A DNA stretch of 6,789 nucleotides from Solirubrobacteraceae bacterium (GCA_025928415.1 JAICJK010000139.1:1-6789); one strand, 5' to 3'; shown: positions 1 through 6,233, counted from the first letter of the stretch. Notes: generated from the sequence alone by a model not told the origin. A program made the numbers and translations.

Positions 1-6
1 CCCCAC

Positions 7-80
<74 letters not shown>

Positions 81-310
81 TAGCCCAACCGCCCGAAGGA
101 TACGGGGCATTCGGACGGAGTGGGGAGAGCGAGCCGCCGACGCGCGGCGCCGGCGGTACGTCAGGCGCGGCGAGGCGTCACCAGGTCGTGTCGGGACGCT
201 CTGTCGCGGAGCGTGCCGAGGAGCTGCCGCCTGTGCTCAGGGTTGCAGACGGGCTCAAGGCGCGACGTGGTCCTGTCGATGCACGGTGGACACCAGAGCA
301 GATCTTCTTG

Positions 311-354
311 ACTCCGGCAGGGCCCGCTGCGATGGGCCCCGATTGCGCCGGAGT
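311..354 (+). promoter_or_regulatory. Strong two-part stem-loop in the leader of the DUF3494 gene
   Basis: ACTCCGGC (311-318) pairs perfectly with GCCGGAGT (347-354), giving 8 base pairs. Inside, GGGCCC (320-325) pairs with GGGCCC (334-339) around the loop GCTGCGAT. The two helices are joined by an asymmetric internal loop (A319 opposite 340-346). The structure ends 86 bases before the chosen start codon. No T-run follows, so a simple intrinsic terminator is unlikely. It may be a 5' UTR element, an RNA stability element or an attenuator. Only the pairing is seen; the function is unknown. Confidence 0.45.
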
Positions 355-428
355 ACGCCGTGCTACAGCAGGGTGCCCTCGCACCGAAAGCTCGGCCAGC
401 GGAGTGTCGTAGAGGTCGCTCGCCCTCA

Positions 429-435
429 GGGAGGA
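429..435 (+). promoter_or_regulatory. Ribosome binding site deciding a TTG start
   Basis: GGGAGGA is a near-perfect Shine-Dalgarno sequence. Its GGAGG core (430-434) lies six bases before the TTG at 441. It favours this TTG over the in-frame GTG at 360, which has no ribosome binding site and would put about 27 residues of arginine-rich, non-conserved sequence in front of the signal peptide. Confidence 0.8.
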
Positions 436-440
436 CACCC

Positions 441-1616
441 TTGTCTCGCCCCATCCATGTCCCGCACGCCGGACGTGCAGGCCTTGCCCTCGCCGTCACC
501 GTCGCCTTTGCGGCGATCCCGGCAGGCGCCCAGGCGTCCCCGGTCCTTCTGGGTACCGCAGCGCCGTTCGTCGTACTCGCTGGTTCCACGGCCACCAACA
601 CCGGTCCGTCGGTGCTCAACGGCGACCTCGGGCTCTCCCCGGGGAGCGCGCTGACCGGCTTCGGGTTGCCGGCCGTGGTCAACGGCGCGACGCACGACAA
701 CGATGCCGTGGCCGCTCAGGCGCAGGCCGATCTCACGACGGCCTACGACACGGCCGCGGGTCAGAACAACGCGGTGGACCTCACGGGCCAGGATCTCGGG
801 GGCCTGACGCTGACGGCTGGGAGCTACTCGTTCAGCACCTCGGCGCAGCTGACGGGCATGCTCACCCTCGACGCCGCGGGCGATCCCAACGCCCAGTTCG
901 TGTTCGAGATCGGCTCGACGCTGACCACCGCCTCGGCCAGCAGCGTTCGGCTGATCAACGGCGCGTCGCCGTGCAACGTGTACTGGCAGGTCGGGAGCTC
1001 GGCCACGCTGGGCACGACCACGGCGTTTGCGGGCAACCTGATGGCGTACACGAGCATCACCCTCGACAACCGCGCCTCGGTGATCGGTCGCGCGCTGGCT
1101 CGCAACGGCGCCGTGACCCTGGACGACAACGTCCTGGACGCGTCGCTGTGCGGCACCTCGACAACGCCGCCCACCACCCCTCCCGCTGTCGGCGGTACTC
1201 CCGCCGGTTCGCCGCAGACCGCGCCGCCGGCACCGGGCACCGCGGCGCCCGGCCCCACCACTCAGGCTCCGCCCCACAGCGGGTCGACGATCCTCGCTCA
1301 CAGGGGCACGGCGCGGTTGCGGCGTACGCCGCGCACGCCGGGGTCGCGGGTGAAAGCCTGCAGCGCCGGGTTCTATGCGACCGTCACCGGCCGCCACATC
1401 AAGCGGGTCGTCTTTCGCTTCGATGGCCGGTCCATCGCCAGCCGGCTGCGTGCCCCGTTCCGGGTGCTCGTGGGGGCCCGGCCGGGCCGCCACCGCGTGA
1501 CCGCGCGCGTCACGTTCAAGGATGGCACCCGGGCCAAGACCCTCAAGCTCGGCTACGTGGTCTGTGCCGCGGCGGTGCTGCACCCCCGAAACGGCCCCTC
1601 GCAGTTCACGGGATGA
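441..1616 (+). CDS. Secreted DUF3494 ice-binding-like protein with Pro/Thr-rich linker and C-terminal beta domain
   Basis: This is an exported 391-residue protein. Residues 1-32 form a signal peptide: a short basic start, a hydrophobic core at about 13-27, and an AQA|SP cleavage site after Ala32. Residues ~35-237 match the DUF3494 (ice-binding-like, PF11999) family. Recognisable blocks are GDLGLSPGSALTGF near the start, then PCNVYWQVGSSATLG (177-191), the TTAFAGNLMAYTSITLDN block, and GRALARNGAVTLDDN. Cys178 and Cys237 could form a disulfide. A Pro/Thr/Ala-rich linker (~239-282) follows, then a basic segment, and finally a beta-rich domain (~305-376) bounded by Cys307 and Cys375 that contains RVVFRFDGR. 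Many family members bind ice, but others come from non-cold organisms, so a surface or adhesin role is equally possible. The TTG start is chosen from the ribosome binding site and signal peptide. The stop overlaps the start of the L,D-transpeptidase gene by four bases. No LPXTG sorting signal or C-terminal membrane segment is visible. Confidence 0.9.
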   Translation: MSRPIHVPHAGRAGLALAVTVAFAAIPAGAQASPVLLGTAAPFVVLAGSTATNTGPSVLNGDLGLSPGSALTGFGLPAVVNGATHDNDAVAAQAQADLTTAYDTAAGQNNAVDLTGQDLGGLTLTAGSYSFSTSAQLTGMLTLDAAGDPNAQFVFEIGSTLTTASASSVRLINGASPCNVYWQVGSSATLGTTTAFAGNLMAYTSITLDNRASVIGRALARNGAVTLDDNVLDASLCGTSTTPPTTPPAVGGTPAGSPQTAPPAPGTAAPGPTTQAPPHSGSTILAHRGTARLRRTPRTPGSRVKACSAGFYATVTGRHIKRVVFRFDGRSIASRLRAPFRVLVGARPGRHRVTARVTFKDGTRAKTLKLGYVVCAAAVLHPRNGPSQFTG

Positions 1617-2347
1617 ACCCGCCCGCCCGCTCCCCCGGCTCCCGCCGGGGGAGCGCCGCGCTGGCGATCGCGCTGCTGCCCGCGACCATGGGCTGCGTCC
1701 TGGTCACGCCGGCGGGGGCCGCGGTGCCGACGGGCCAGCCGCTCGTAACGCTTCTGCACGGCCACGACGTACGGATGGCCCCCAGCGTGCGGGCACGCCG
1801 TATCGAGCACGTCAGCGCCCGCCGGCCGCTGACGGGCGTGCACACCGTCCTGCCGATCCTCGGCCGCGCGACCAGCGCCGACGGCAGAGCGTGGGTGCAG
1901 GTCCTGCTTCCCGGCCGACCCAACGGCCACCGGGGATGGATCCCCGCTGCGCAGACCCGCCGCACCAGGACCGCGTGGCGCCTCTCGGTCACGCTCTCCA
2001 CGCGCCGGCTCACCGTCTACCAGGGCGCCCGCGCCGTTCGCCGTTTCGCGACCGTGGTGGGCAAGCCCTCGACGCCCACCCCCCGCGGCCGCTTCTTCAT
2101 CGAGGAAGCCCTCGCTCTCTCCCCCCAAGCCGCTGGCGGCCCGTACGCCCTGGCCTCCAGCGCCCGCTCTGACGTCCTGCAGGAGTTCGACGGCGGTCCC
2201 GGTCAGATCGCCCTGCACGGCACCCACAACCTTCCCGGCGCCCTCGGCACCGCGAGTTCCCACGGCTGCGTGCGACTCAGTCCCCGCGCCATCACCTGGG
2301 TCGCCCGACACATCGCCGGTGGCACCCCGCTGACCATCACGCGCTAG
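1613..2347 (+). CDS. Secreted L,D-transpeptidase (YkuD domain) with SH3-like N-terminal domain
   Basis: L,D-transpeptidases form 3-3 cross-links between peptidoglycan stem peptides outside the membrane, and some attach proteins to the wall. This one has 244 residues. An N-terminal signal follows the basic SRR at 10-12, with hydrophobic residues ~15-37. Cleavage after AGAA (residue ~37) is likely; Cys28 in TMGC is only a poor lipobox. Residues ~42-112 look like an SH3-type module (WVQV at 94, GWIP at 108-111). The YkuD domain spans ~122-244, with PTPRGRFF, HGTHN (202-206) and SHGCVRLS (216-223). Catalytic Cys219 and its partners His217 and Arg221 are intact, so the enzyme should be active. The ATG start shares ATGA with the stop of the preceding gene and has no ribosome binding site of its own, which implies translational coupling to the DUF3494 gene. 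An upstream open frame continues before 1613 but is out-of-frame sequence of the DUF3494 gene. Confidence 0.93.
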   Translation: MNPPARSPGSRRGSAALAIALLPATMGCVLVTPAGAAVPTGQPLVTLLHGHDVRMAPSVRARRIEHVSARRPLTGVHTVLPILGRATSADGRAWVQVLLPGRPNGHRGWIPAAQTRRTRTAWRLSVTLSTRRLTVYQGARAVRRFATVVGKPSTPTPRGRFFIEEALALSPQAAGGPYALASSARSDVLQEFDGGPGQIALHGTHNLPGALGTASSHGCVRLSPRAITWVARHIAGGTPLTITR

Positions 2348-2403
2348 GCCTCTCCCGCCACCCGCGGGCCGACGTTCTCTCCCGCCTCCTCGGACGTCTC
2401 TCA

Positions 2404-2431
2404 GGCACGTGCCGGTCACCGGGCGTACAGT
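2404..2431 (+). promoter_or_regulatory. Candidate promoter/operator before the ABM-like gene
   Basis: A perfect 10-base palindrome GGCACGTGCC (2404-2413) overlaps a second inverted repeat, CCGGT-C-ACCGG (2412-2422). Just downstream, TACAGT (2426-2431) fits the TAnnnT -10 pattern and would give a leader of about 22 bases to the ATG at 2460. No good -35 box is present: the palindromes occupy that place, as an operator would. This rests on pattern alone, and no regulator is known. Confidence 0.35.
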
Positions 2432-2459
2432 CGGGCCTCCCTACCGAAAGCAGGCTCGC

Positions 2460-2741
2460 ATGGCCGTCGGTATCCGCGTCAAGCTCCCGGGGATCACGCA
2501 GGAGCAGTTCGACAAGGGGCACGATCACATCAACCGGGACCGGACGCCGCCGAAGGGGCTCCTGTTCCACGCCTCCGGGCCGATCGACGGCGGCTGGGGC
2601 ATCATCGACTTCTGGGAGTCCCGCGAGGACTTCGACGCCTTCTCGGGGCGCATCGCCGAGGGGATGGCGGCGGCCGGGGTCGAGCCGCAGGGGCCGCCCG
2701 ACATCAAGGAGTTCCCGGTCCACGAGATGATCCGCGGCTGA
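2460..2741 (+). CDS. Small ABM-like (dimeric alpha-beta barrel) protein of unknown function
   Basis: A 93-residue soluble protein with no signal peptide. The pattern is strand (VGIRVKLPG, 3-11), helix (TQEQFDKGHDHI, 13-24), strand (GLLFHASGP, 33-41), strand (GWGIIDFWES, 45-54), helix (EDFDAFSGRIAEGM, 56-69) and strand (IKEFPVHEMI, 82-91). This is the order of a ferredoxin-like dimeric alpha-beta barrel, as in the antibiotic biosynthesis monooxygenase (ABM) superfamily. I have seen close relatives in actinobacteria annotated as hypothetical, so no reaction is assigned. The ATG at 2460 is chosen because the conserved-looking part begins right after it, with a weak AGCAGG upstream. An in-frame GTG at 2409 would add non-conserved sequence. 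It is separated from the L,D-transpeptidase gene by 112 bases, so it is probably transcribed independently. Confidence 0.75.
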   Translation: MAVGIRVKLPGITQEQFDKGHDHINRDRTPPKGLLFHASGPIDGGWGIIDFWESREDFDAFSGRIAEGMAAAGVEPQGPPDIKEFPVHEMIRG

Positions 2742-2752
2742 CGCCGGCTAAC

Positions 2753-2771
2753 GGGCGGCGGTCTGCCCGCC
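2753..2771 (+). terminator. Possible hairpin terminator after the ABM-like gene
   Basis: GGCGG (2757-2761) pairs with CCGCC (2767-2771) around a five-base loop. An alternative fold pairs GGGC (2753-2756) with GCCC (2765-2768). The site starts 12 bases after the stop. No T-run follows, so it could be a GC-rich terminator or chance in a GC-rich region. Confidence 0.25.
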
Positions 2772-2850
2772 AGGCCGTCAGCGCTCCTGCCTCGATGCGC
2801 TGCACGTGGCGCGCTTGACGCCACCGTCCCGGGTCGACTTGACTCGGAAC

Positions 2851-3645
2851 GTGCAGTTCACCACGTCGGCCGCGCATTACGACCGGTTCATGGGGCGCTA
2901 CGCGCCGTCGCTCGCCGCGGCCCTCGCCGAGGCTGCGCGTGTGACGCCGGGCAGCCGGGTCGTGGACGTCGGCTGCGGGCCCGGTGGGCTCACGCGCGAG
3001 CTCGTCGCACGCCTCGGCGCTGCGAACGTCGCGGCGATCGATCCGGCGCCGCAGTTCGTGGCGGCGTGCCGCGAGCGCAACCCGGGCGCCGACGTCCGCG
3101 AGGGGGTGGCGGAAGCGCTGCCCTGGGCGGACCGGGAGTTCGACGCCGCGCTCTCCTCGCTTGTCGTCGGCTTCATGCGCGATCCCGATCGCGGGGTGCG
3201 CGAGATGGCGCGCGTCACGCGGCCCGGGGGCACGGTCGCCGCCTGTATGTGGGACACCACGGCCGGCGGGATGGCGATGCTGCGGACGTTCTGGTCGGCG
3301 GTGCGGCAGATCGCCCCGAACGTCGAGGGCGAGCGGAGCATGGCCGGCACCGGCGAGGGCGACATCGCCGACCGATTCGCACGCGCCGGCCTCGAGGACG
3401 TGGTCGGCGGCGCGCTCGCGGCCGGCGCCGACTACGTGGACTTCGAGGACTTCTGGGCGCCGTTCACGTACGCGGTCGGCCCGGCCGGCCAGTATCTGGC
3501 CTCCCTGCCCCGCGAGCAGCGGGCACGCGTACGCGACGCGTGTCGGGCGGCGATACCCGAGGGACCGTTCTCGCTCGACGCTCGCGCCTGGTACGCGCGT
3601 GGCACCGTCCCCACGTTGCAGGCGGATCGGCTGTCGAACGCCTGA
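2851..3645 (+). CDS. Class I SAM-dependent methyltransferase (methyltransferase type 11-like)
   Basis: This 264-residue protein is predicted to transfer a methyl group from S-adenosylmethionine to an unknown small-molecule acceptor in the cytoplasm. The opening AAHYDRFMGRY (7-17) is typical of a methyltransferase group common in actinobacteria. Motif I is VVDVGCGPGG (37-46), and the acidic residue expected to bind the SAM ribose is Asp64 in AAIDPA. A motif II-like stretch follows with EALPWADREFDAALSSLVVGFM, then the motif III-like MARVTRPGGTVAA. The remaining ~100 residues form a cap that probably decides the substrate and carry no motif I recognise. The start is uncertain: GTG at 2851 matches where relatives usually begin but has only a weak upstream GGA, while GTG at 2806 or TTG at 2839 are in frame and no better. 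It lies 109 bases from the preceding gene, so co-transcription is not evident, and it faces the exporter gene. Confidence 0.88.
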   Translation: MQFTTSAAHYDRFMGRYAPSLAAALAEAARVTPGSRVVDVGCGPGGLTRELVARLGAANVAAIDPAPQFVAACRERNPGADVREGVAEALPWADREFDAALSSLVVGFMRDPDRGVREMARVTRPGGTVAACMWDTTAGGMAMLRTFWSAVRQIAPNVEGERSMAGTGEGDIADRFARAGLEDVVGGALAAGADYVDFEDFWAPFTYAVGPAGQYLASLPREQRARVRDACRAAIPEGPFSLDARAWYARGTVPTLQADRLSNA

Positions 3646-3673
3646 CGGCGGTGGCGCGTGCTGGAGTGATCTG

Positions 3674-3700
3674 GCTGTCCCGCGCCGCGCGGGGGACAGC
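3674..3700. terminator. Hairpin between convergent genes, likely bidirectional terminator
   Basis: GCTGTCCC (3674-3681) pairs with GGGACAGC (3693-3700). The helix continues as GCG with CGC across a two-base GG bulge, closing on a CCG loop. It sits 28 bases past the methyltransferase stop and 7 bases past the exporter stop on the other strand. No clear T-run is present on either strand, which is common in high-GC actinobacteria. Confidence 0.5.
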
Positions 3701-3707
3701 GTGATCG

Positions 3708-5102
3708 TCAGCCCTCCTGCACGGCGGCCCCGACCGGCAGCAGCGCCTCGCGCGCGGGCAGCAGCGCCCCCGCGGTGGCGGCGAGCACCGACAGCCCGGC
3801 CGACACGGCCATCGCGGCGACGAAGCCGTCGCTGAAGTCGGCCGGCGAGGCGTAGCCGCCCGCGCCCGAGAACGCGGCGACGCCGAGCGCGATCCCGAGC
3901 ACGCCGCCCAGCTCGCGCATCGTGCTGTTGGTGCCCGACGCCTTGCCGATCGCCTCCGGCGCCACCGCGCCGACCACGGAGTTCTGCGCGGCGGGGAAGG
4001 ACATCGAGATGCCCACGCCCGCGACCATCAGCGGAGCGATCATCTGCCCGTAGGCCATGCCGGGGCCGGCGATCAGCGCGATCCAGGTCATGCCCGCCGC
4101 CTGCAGCAGCGGCCCGGCGACGAGGAACGGCCGCTCGCCGAGGCGGTCGACCAGCTTGCCCGCCACCGGCGCGACGAAGAACAGCGTGGCCGTCCACGGC
4201 AGCAGCCGCAGGCCGGCGCCCAGCGGCCCGTACCCGAGGCCCGCCTGGAGGAACTGCGCCATGAAGAACACCGCGCAGAACAGCGAGCCGACCGCGCAGA
4301 AGATCGCCGCGTTGCCCGCCGAGAACGCCCGCGACCGGAAGAAGCGCATCGGGAGCATCGGGGCCGCGCTGCGGAGCTCGACGGCCACGAAGGCGGCGAC
4401 GAGCGCCACGCCGCCGAGCAGCGCACCCAGCACCTCGGCGCTCCCCCAGCCCGCAGTGTTGCCGCGCACCAGCGCCCACACCACGCCCAGCACGCCGGCG
4501 CTGACCAGCGCCAGGCCGCGCAGGTCGAGCGCCGAGTCGGGCCCGCGGCTCTCGGGCACCCGCGCGAGGACGAGCGGGATCAGCGCGACGCCGATCGGCA
4601 CGTTGAGCCAGAAGATCCACGGCCAGGCGATGCCCTCGGTGACCGCTCCGCCTACGAGCGGGCCGCCCGCCACCGCCAGTCCGTTGACGGCGAAGAAGAT
4701 GCCGAGCGCCGATCCGCGCCGCTCGGGCGGGAAGGCGGCGCTCACGAGCGTCAGGGCGAGGGTGGTCACCGCGGCGGCGCCGGCGCCCTGCACGGCTCGC
4801 GCCGCGATCAGCGCGCCCACGTCCGGGGCCAGCGCGCAGGCCGCGGACGCGAGCGCGAACAGCCCGATCCCGCCGACGAACAGCCGGCGGCGCCCGAAGC
4901 GGTCCCCGAGCGCGGCCGCGGTCATCAGCAGGACGGCGAAGCTGAGGTTGTAGGCGTTCACCGTCCACTCGAGCTGGGCGACGGAGGCGTCGAGGTCGCG
5001 GTGGATGGTGCTGAGCGCCGTGGTCACGACGAGCGTGTCCAGCGCGGTCATGAAGGCGGCCAGGGCCGCCAGGACGAGGATCCATCTCTGCGGTCGTGTC
5101 AT
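3708..5102 (-). CDS. MFS drug/metabolite exporter, DHA2 (EmrB/QacA) family, 14 TM segments
   Basis: A 464-residue inner-membrane, proton-driven antiporter of the major facilitator superfamily. Visible signatures are motif D1 at ALDTLVVTTALSTI (20-33, with membrane-embedded Asp22), motif A GDRFGRRR (66-73) after TM2, motif B around Arg102-Gln105-Gly106, and the antiporter motif C GLAVAGGPLVGG (141-152). A second-half NSTMRELGGVLGIALG stretch is typical of DHA2 members, which have 14 membrane segments. Length is slightly under the usual ~480-520 because both tails are short. The substrate cannot be read from sequence; toxic organic compounds or an endogenous metabolite are the usual options. 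The ATG at 5102 has no strong ribosome binding site. It is divergent from the sigma factor gene with 111 bases between start codons and convergent with the methyltransferase gene. Confidence 0.92.
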   Translation of the reverse strand: MTRPQRWILVLAALAAFMTALDTLVVTTALSTIHRDLDASVAQLEWTVNAYNLSFAVLLMTAAALGDRFGRRRLFVGGIGLFALASAACALAPDVGALIAARAVQGAGAAAVTTLALTLVSAAFPPERRGSALGIFFAVNGLAVAGGPLVGGAVTEGIAWPWIFWLNVPIGVALIPLVLARVPESRGPDSALDLRGLALVSAGVLGVVWALVRGNTAGWGSAEVLGALLGGVALVAAFVAVELRSAAPMLPMRFFRSRAFSAGNAAIFCAVGSLFCAVFFMAQFLQAGLGYGPLGAGLRLLPWTATLFFVAPVAGKLVDRLGERPFLVAGPLLQAAGMTWIALIAGPGMAYGQMIAPLMVAGVGISMSFPAAQNSVVGAVAPEAIGKASGTNSTMRELGGVLGIALGVAAFSGAGGYASPADFSDGFVAAMAVSAGLSVLAATAGALLPAREALLPVGAAVQEG

Positions 5103-5132
5103 GCCCGTTCAGACACCCGCGGCCTTCCACGA

Positions 5133-5161
5133 TTGACCGATGAATTCCGGCCTTGCACGGT
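5133..5161 (+). promoter_or_regulatory. Candidate promoter for the sigma factor gene
   Basis: TTGACC (5133-5138) matches the housekeeping -35 consensus at five of six bases. Exactly 17 bases on is CACGGT (5156-5161), which keeps the key A and final T of a -10 box. Transcription would start near 5168, giving a leader of about 46 bases. No comparable promoter is visible on the minus strand for the exporter, so exporter transcription may need another sigma factor or an activator. Confidence 0.35.
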
Positions 5162-5199
5162 GTCCCTGCCTTCACATGCACGAGGAGGACCGGCGTCTT

Positions 5200-5206
5200 G
5201 GGAGGA
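5200..5206 (+). promoter_or_regulatory. Ribosome binding site deciding the sigma factor GTG start
   Basis: GGGAGGA, with its GGAGG core at 5201-5205, ends eight bases before GTG 5214. A second purine-rich GAGGAGGA at 5182-5189 has no in-frame start codon at a suitable distance. The in-frame ATG at 5226 lies too far from the core, and GTG 5160 has no ribosome binding site. Confidence 0.7.
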
Positions 5207-5213
5207 TCCAGCG

Positions 5214-6218
5214 GTGACCGCAGCGATGCTCGACCGCGCCCGGGCGGGCGACGAGGAGGCCTTCCGGGCCCTGACCGAGCCCCACCGGCGCGAGCTGCAG
5301 GTGCACTGCTACCGGATCCTCGGCTCGGTGCAGGACGCGGAGGACCTCGTCCAGGAGACGCTGCTGGCCGCATGGCGCGCGCTGGCGGGCTTCGAGGGTC
5401 GCGCCTCGCTGCGCTCGTGGCTGTACCGGATCGCGACCAACCGCTGCCTGAACGCGCTGCGCGACGACGCCAGGAGGCCTGACGTGCTGGGCGCCGGAGG
5501 CGAGGCCAAGCCGGAGCCGACCCGGTGGGCGGAGCCGATCTGGCTGCAGCCCTACCCGGACGCGCTGCTCGAGGGCCTGCCGGACCGCGCCGAGGGCCCC
5601 GACGCGCGCTACGAGACCCGGGAGGCGGTGGGCCTGGCGTTCGTGTCAGGGCTGCAGCGCATGCCGCCCCACCAGCGCGCGGTGCTCGTGCTGCGCGACG
5701 TGCTGGGCTACCGCGCCGCCGAGGTGGCGGACATGCTCGGCAGCTCCGAGGCCTCCGTCAACAGCGCCCTGCAGCGGGCGCGCGCAGCCCTCGACGCCGC
5801 GCCCGAGCGCGCGGTCGGCGGCGCGCTGCCGGACTCGCGCGCCGAGCGCGATGTGCTCGCGTCCTTCGCGGATGCCTTCGAGAGCGGCGACGTCGACGCC
5901 GTGGTGGCGCTGCTCACCGACGACGCCTGGGTCCGCATGCCGCCCGAGCCGCACGAGTACCAGGGCCGCGCGGCCATCGCGGAGTTCCTGCGGACCCGGT
6001 CGATCTGGAGCGGTGGCCGCGGCATCCGCCTCGTGCCCACGCGGGCGAACGGCCAGCCCGCGTTCGCCTACTACCTGGGCGACCCGCAGGCCGGCGTCGC
6101 CCGCGCGGCCGGGGTCTTCGTGCTGGCCCTCGACGGCGGCGCGATCTCAGCCATCACGCGCTGCGGCGACACCGGCGTGCTGCCCTACTTCGGGCTGCCG
6201 CGGACCATCCCGGGCTGA
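5214..6218 (+). CDS. ECF RNA polymerase sigma factor with fused SnoaL-like C-terminal domain (SigG/ECF56-like)
   Basis: A 334-residue alternative sigma factor that directs RNA polymerase to a specific promoter set. Sigma region 2 covers ~6-80, with DAEDLVQET (41-49) and WLYRIATN (69-76). The long spacer contains WLQPYPD (110-116) and ARYETRE before region 4, a hallmark of the SigG-like group (TIGR02960). Region 4 spans ~143-194, with LPP-like RMPPHQRAVLVLRDVLGY and the recognition helix EASVNSALQRARAALD (179-194). Residues ~210-334 form a SnoaL/NTF2-like domain (DVLASFADAFESGDVDAVVALLTDDAW). In related ECF groups this extension is known to modulate activity in place of a separate anti-sigma factor, and none is encoded nearby. 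The signal is unknown. It is divergent from the exporter gene, a plausible but unproven target. Confidence 0.93.
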   Translation: MTAAMLDRARAGDEEAFRALTEPHRRELQVHCYRILGSVQDAEDLVQETLLAAWRALAGFEGRASLRSWLYRIATNRCLNALRDDARRPDVLGAGGEAKPEPTRWAEPIWLQPYPDALLEGLPDRAEGPDARYETREAVGLAFVSGLQRMPPHQRAVLVLRDVLGYRAAEVADMLGSSEASVNSALQRARAALDAAPERAVGGALPDSRAERDVLASFADAFESGDVDAVVALLTDDAWVRMPPEPHEYQGRAAIAEFLRTRSIWSGGRGIRLVPTRANGQPAFAYYLGDPQAGVARAAGVFVLALDGGAISAITRCGDTGVLPYFGLPRTIPG

Positions 6219-6233
6219 GCTGCCTCCGGGCCG

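Larger units (their letters stand above)
81..440. other. Gene-free leader region between tRNA-Asp and the DUF3494 gene
   Basis: No convincing gene lies in these 360 bases; the open frames crossing it have no family resemblance and no ribosome binding site. It holds several inverted repeats. One is CCGCCG (134-139) with CGGCGG (151-156), close enough behind the tRNA to serve as its terminator, although no T-run follows. Another is the strong stem-loop at 311-354 listed separately, and a third is GGTGC (372-376) with GCACC (381-385) around a CCTC loop. A TTGACT at 308-313 looks like a -35 box but has no good -10 box 16-18 bases on. No known riboswitch core (TPP, cobalamin, glycine, c-di-GMP type I, ydaO) could be recognised by eye. 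Confidence 0.6.

Noticed and set aside
360..440. GTG 360 as start of the DUF3494 protein
   Set aside because: No ribosome binding site, and it would add an arginine-rich stretch before a normal signal peptide; TTG 441 has a strong site.
81..440. Known riboswitch before the DUF3494/L,D-transpeptidase operon (c-di-GMP, c-di-AMP, cobalamin, glycine)
   Set aside because: None of the conserved core sequences of these classes could be found; only generic hairpins remain.
426..1583. Minus-strand open frame opposite the DUF3494 gene
   Set aside because: Low-complexity Arg/Gly/His-rich product, no ribosome binding site, antisense to a well-supported gene.
1639..1700. L,D-transpeptidase as a lipoprotein with Cys28 (TMGC)
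   Set aside because: The -3 and -2 residues (Thr, Met) fit the lipobox poorly and a normal cleavage site follows at about residue 37.
2460..3645. ABM-like protein and methyltransferase as a natural-product gene cluster with the exporter
   Set aside because: Gaps of about 110 bases, hairpins between genes, an opposite-strand exporter and no core biosynthetic enzyme; the evidence does not support a cluster.
2704..5373. Very long open frame on the minus strand (~889 codons), in a different frame from the exporter gene
   Set aside because: It is an Arg/Pro/Gly-rich translation without domains, overlaps the exporter, methyltransferase and sigma factor genes, and arises from strong GC bias that removes stop codons.
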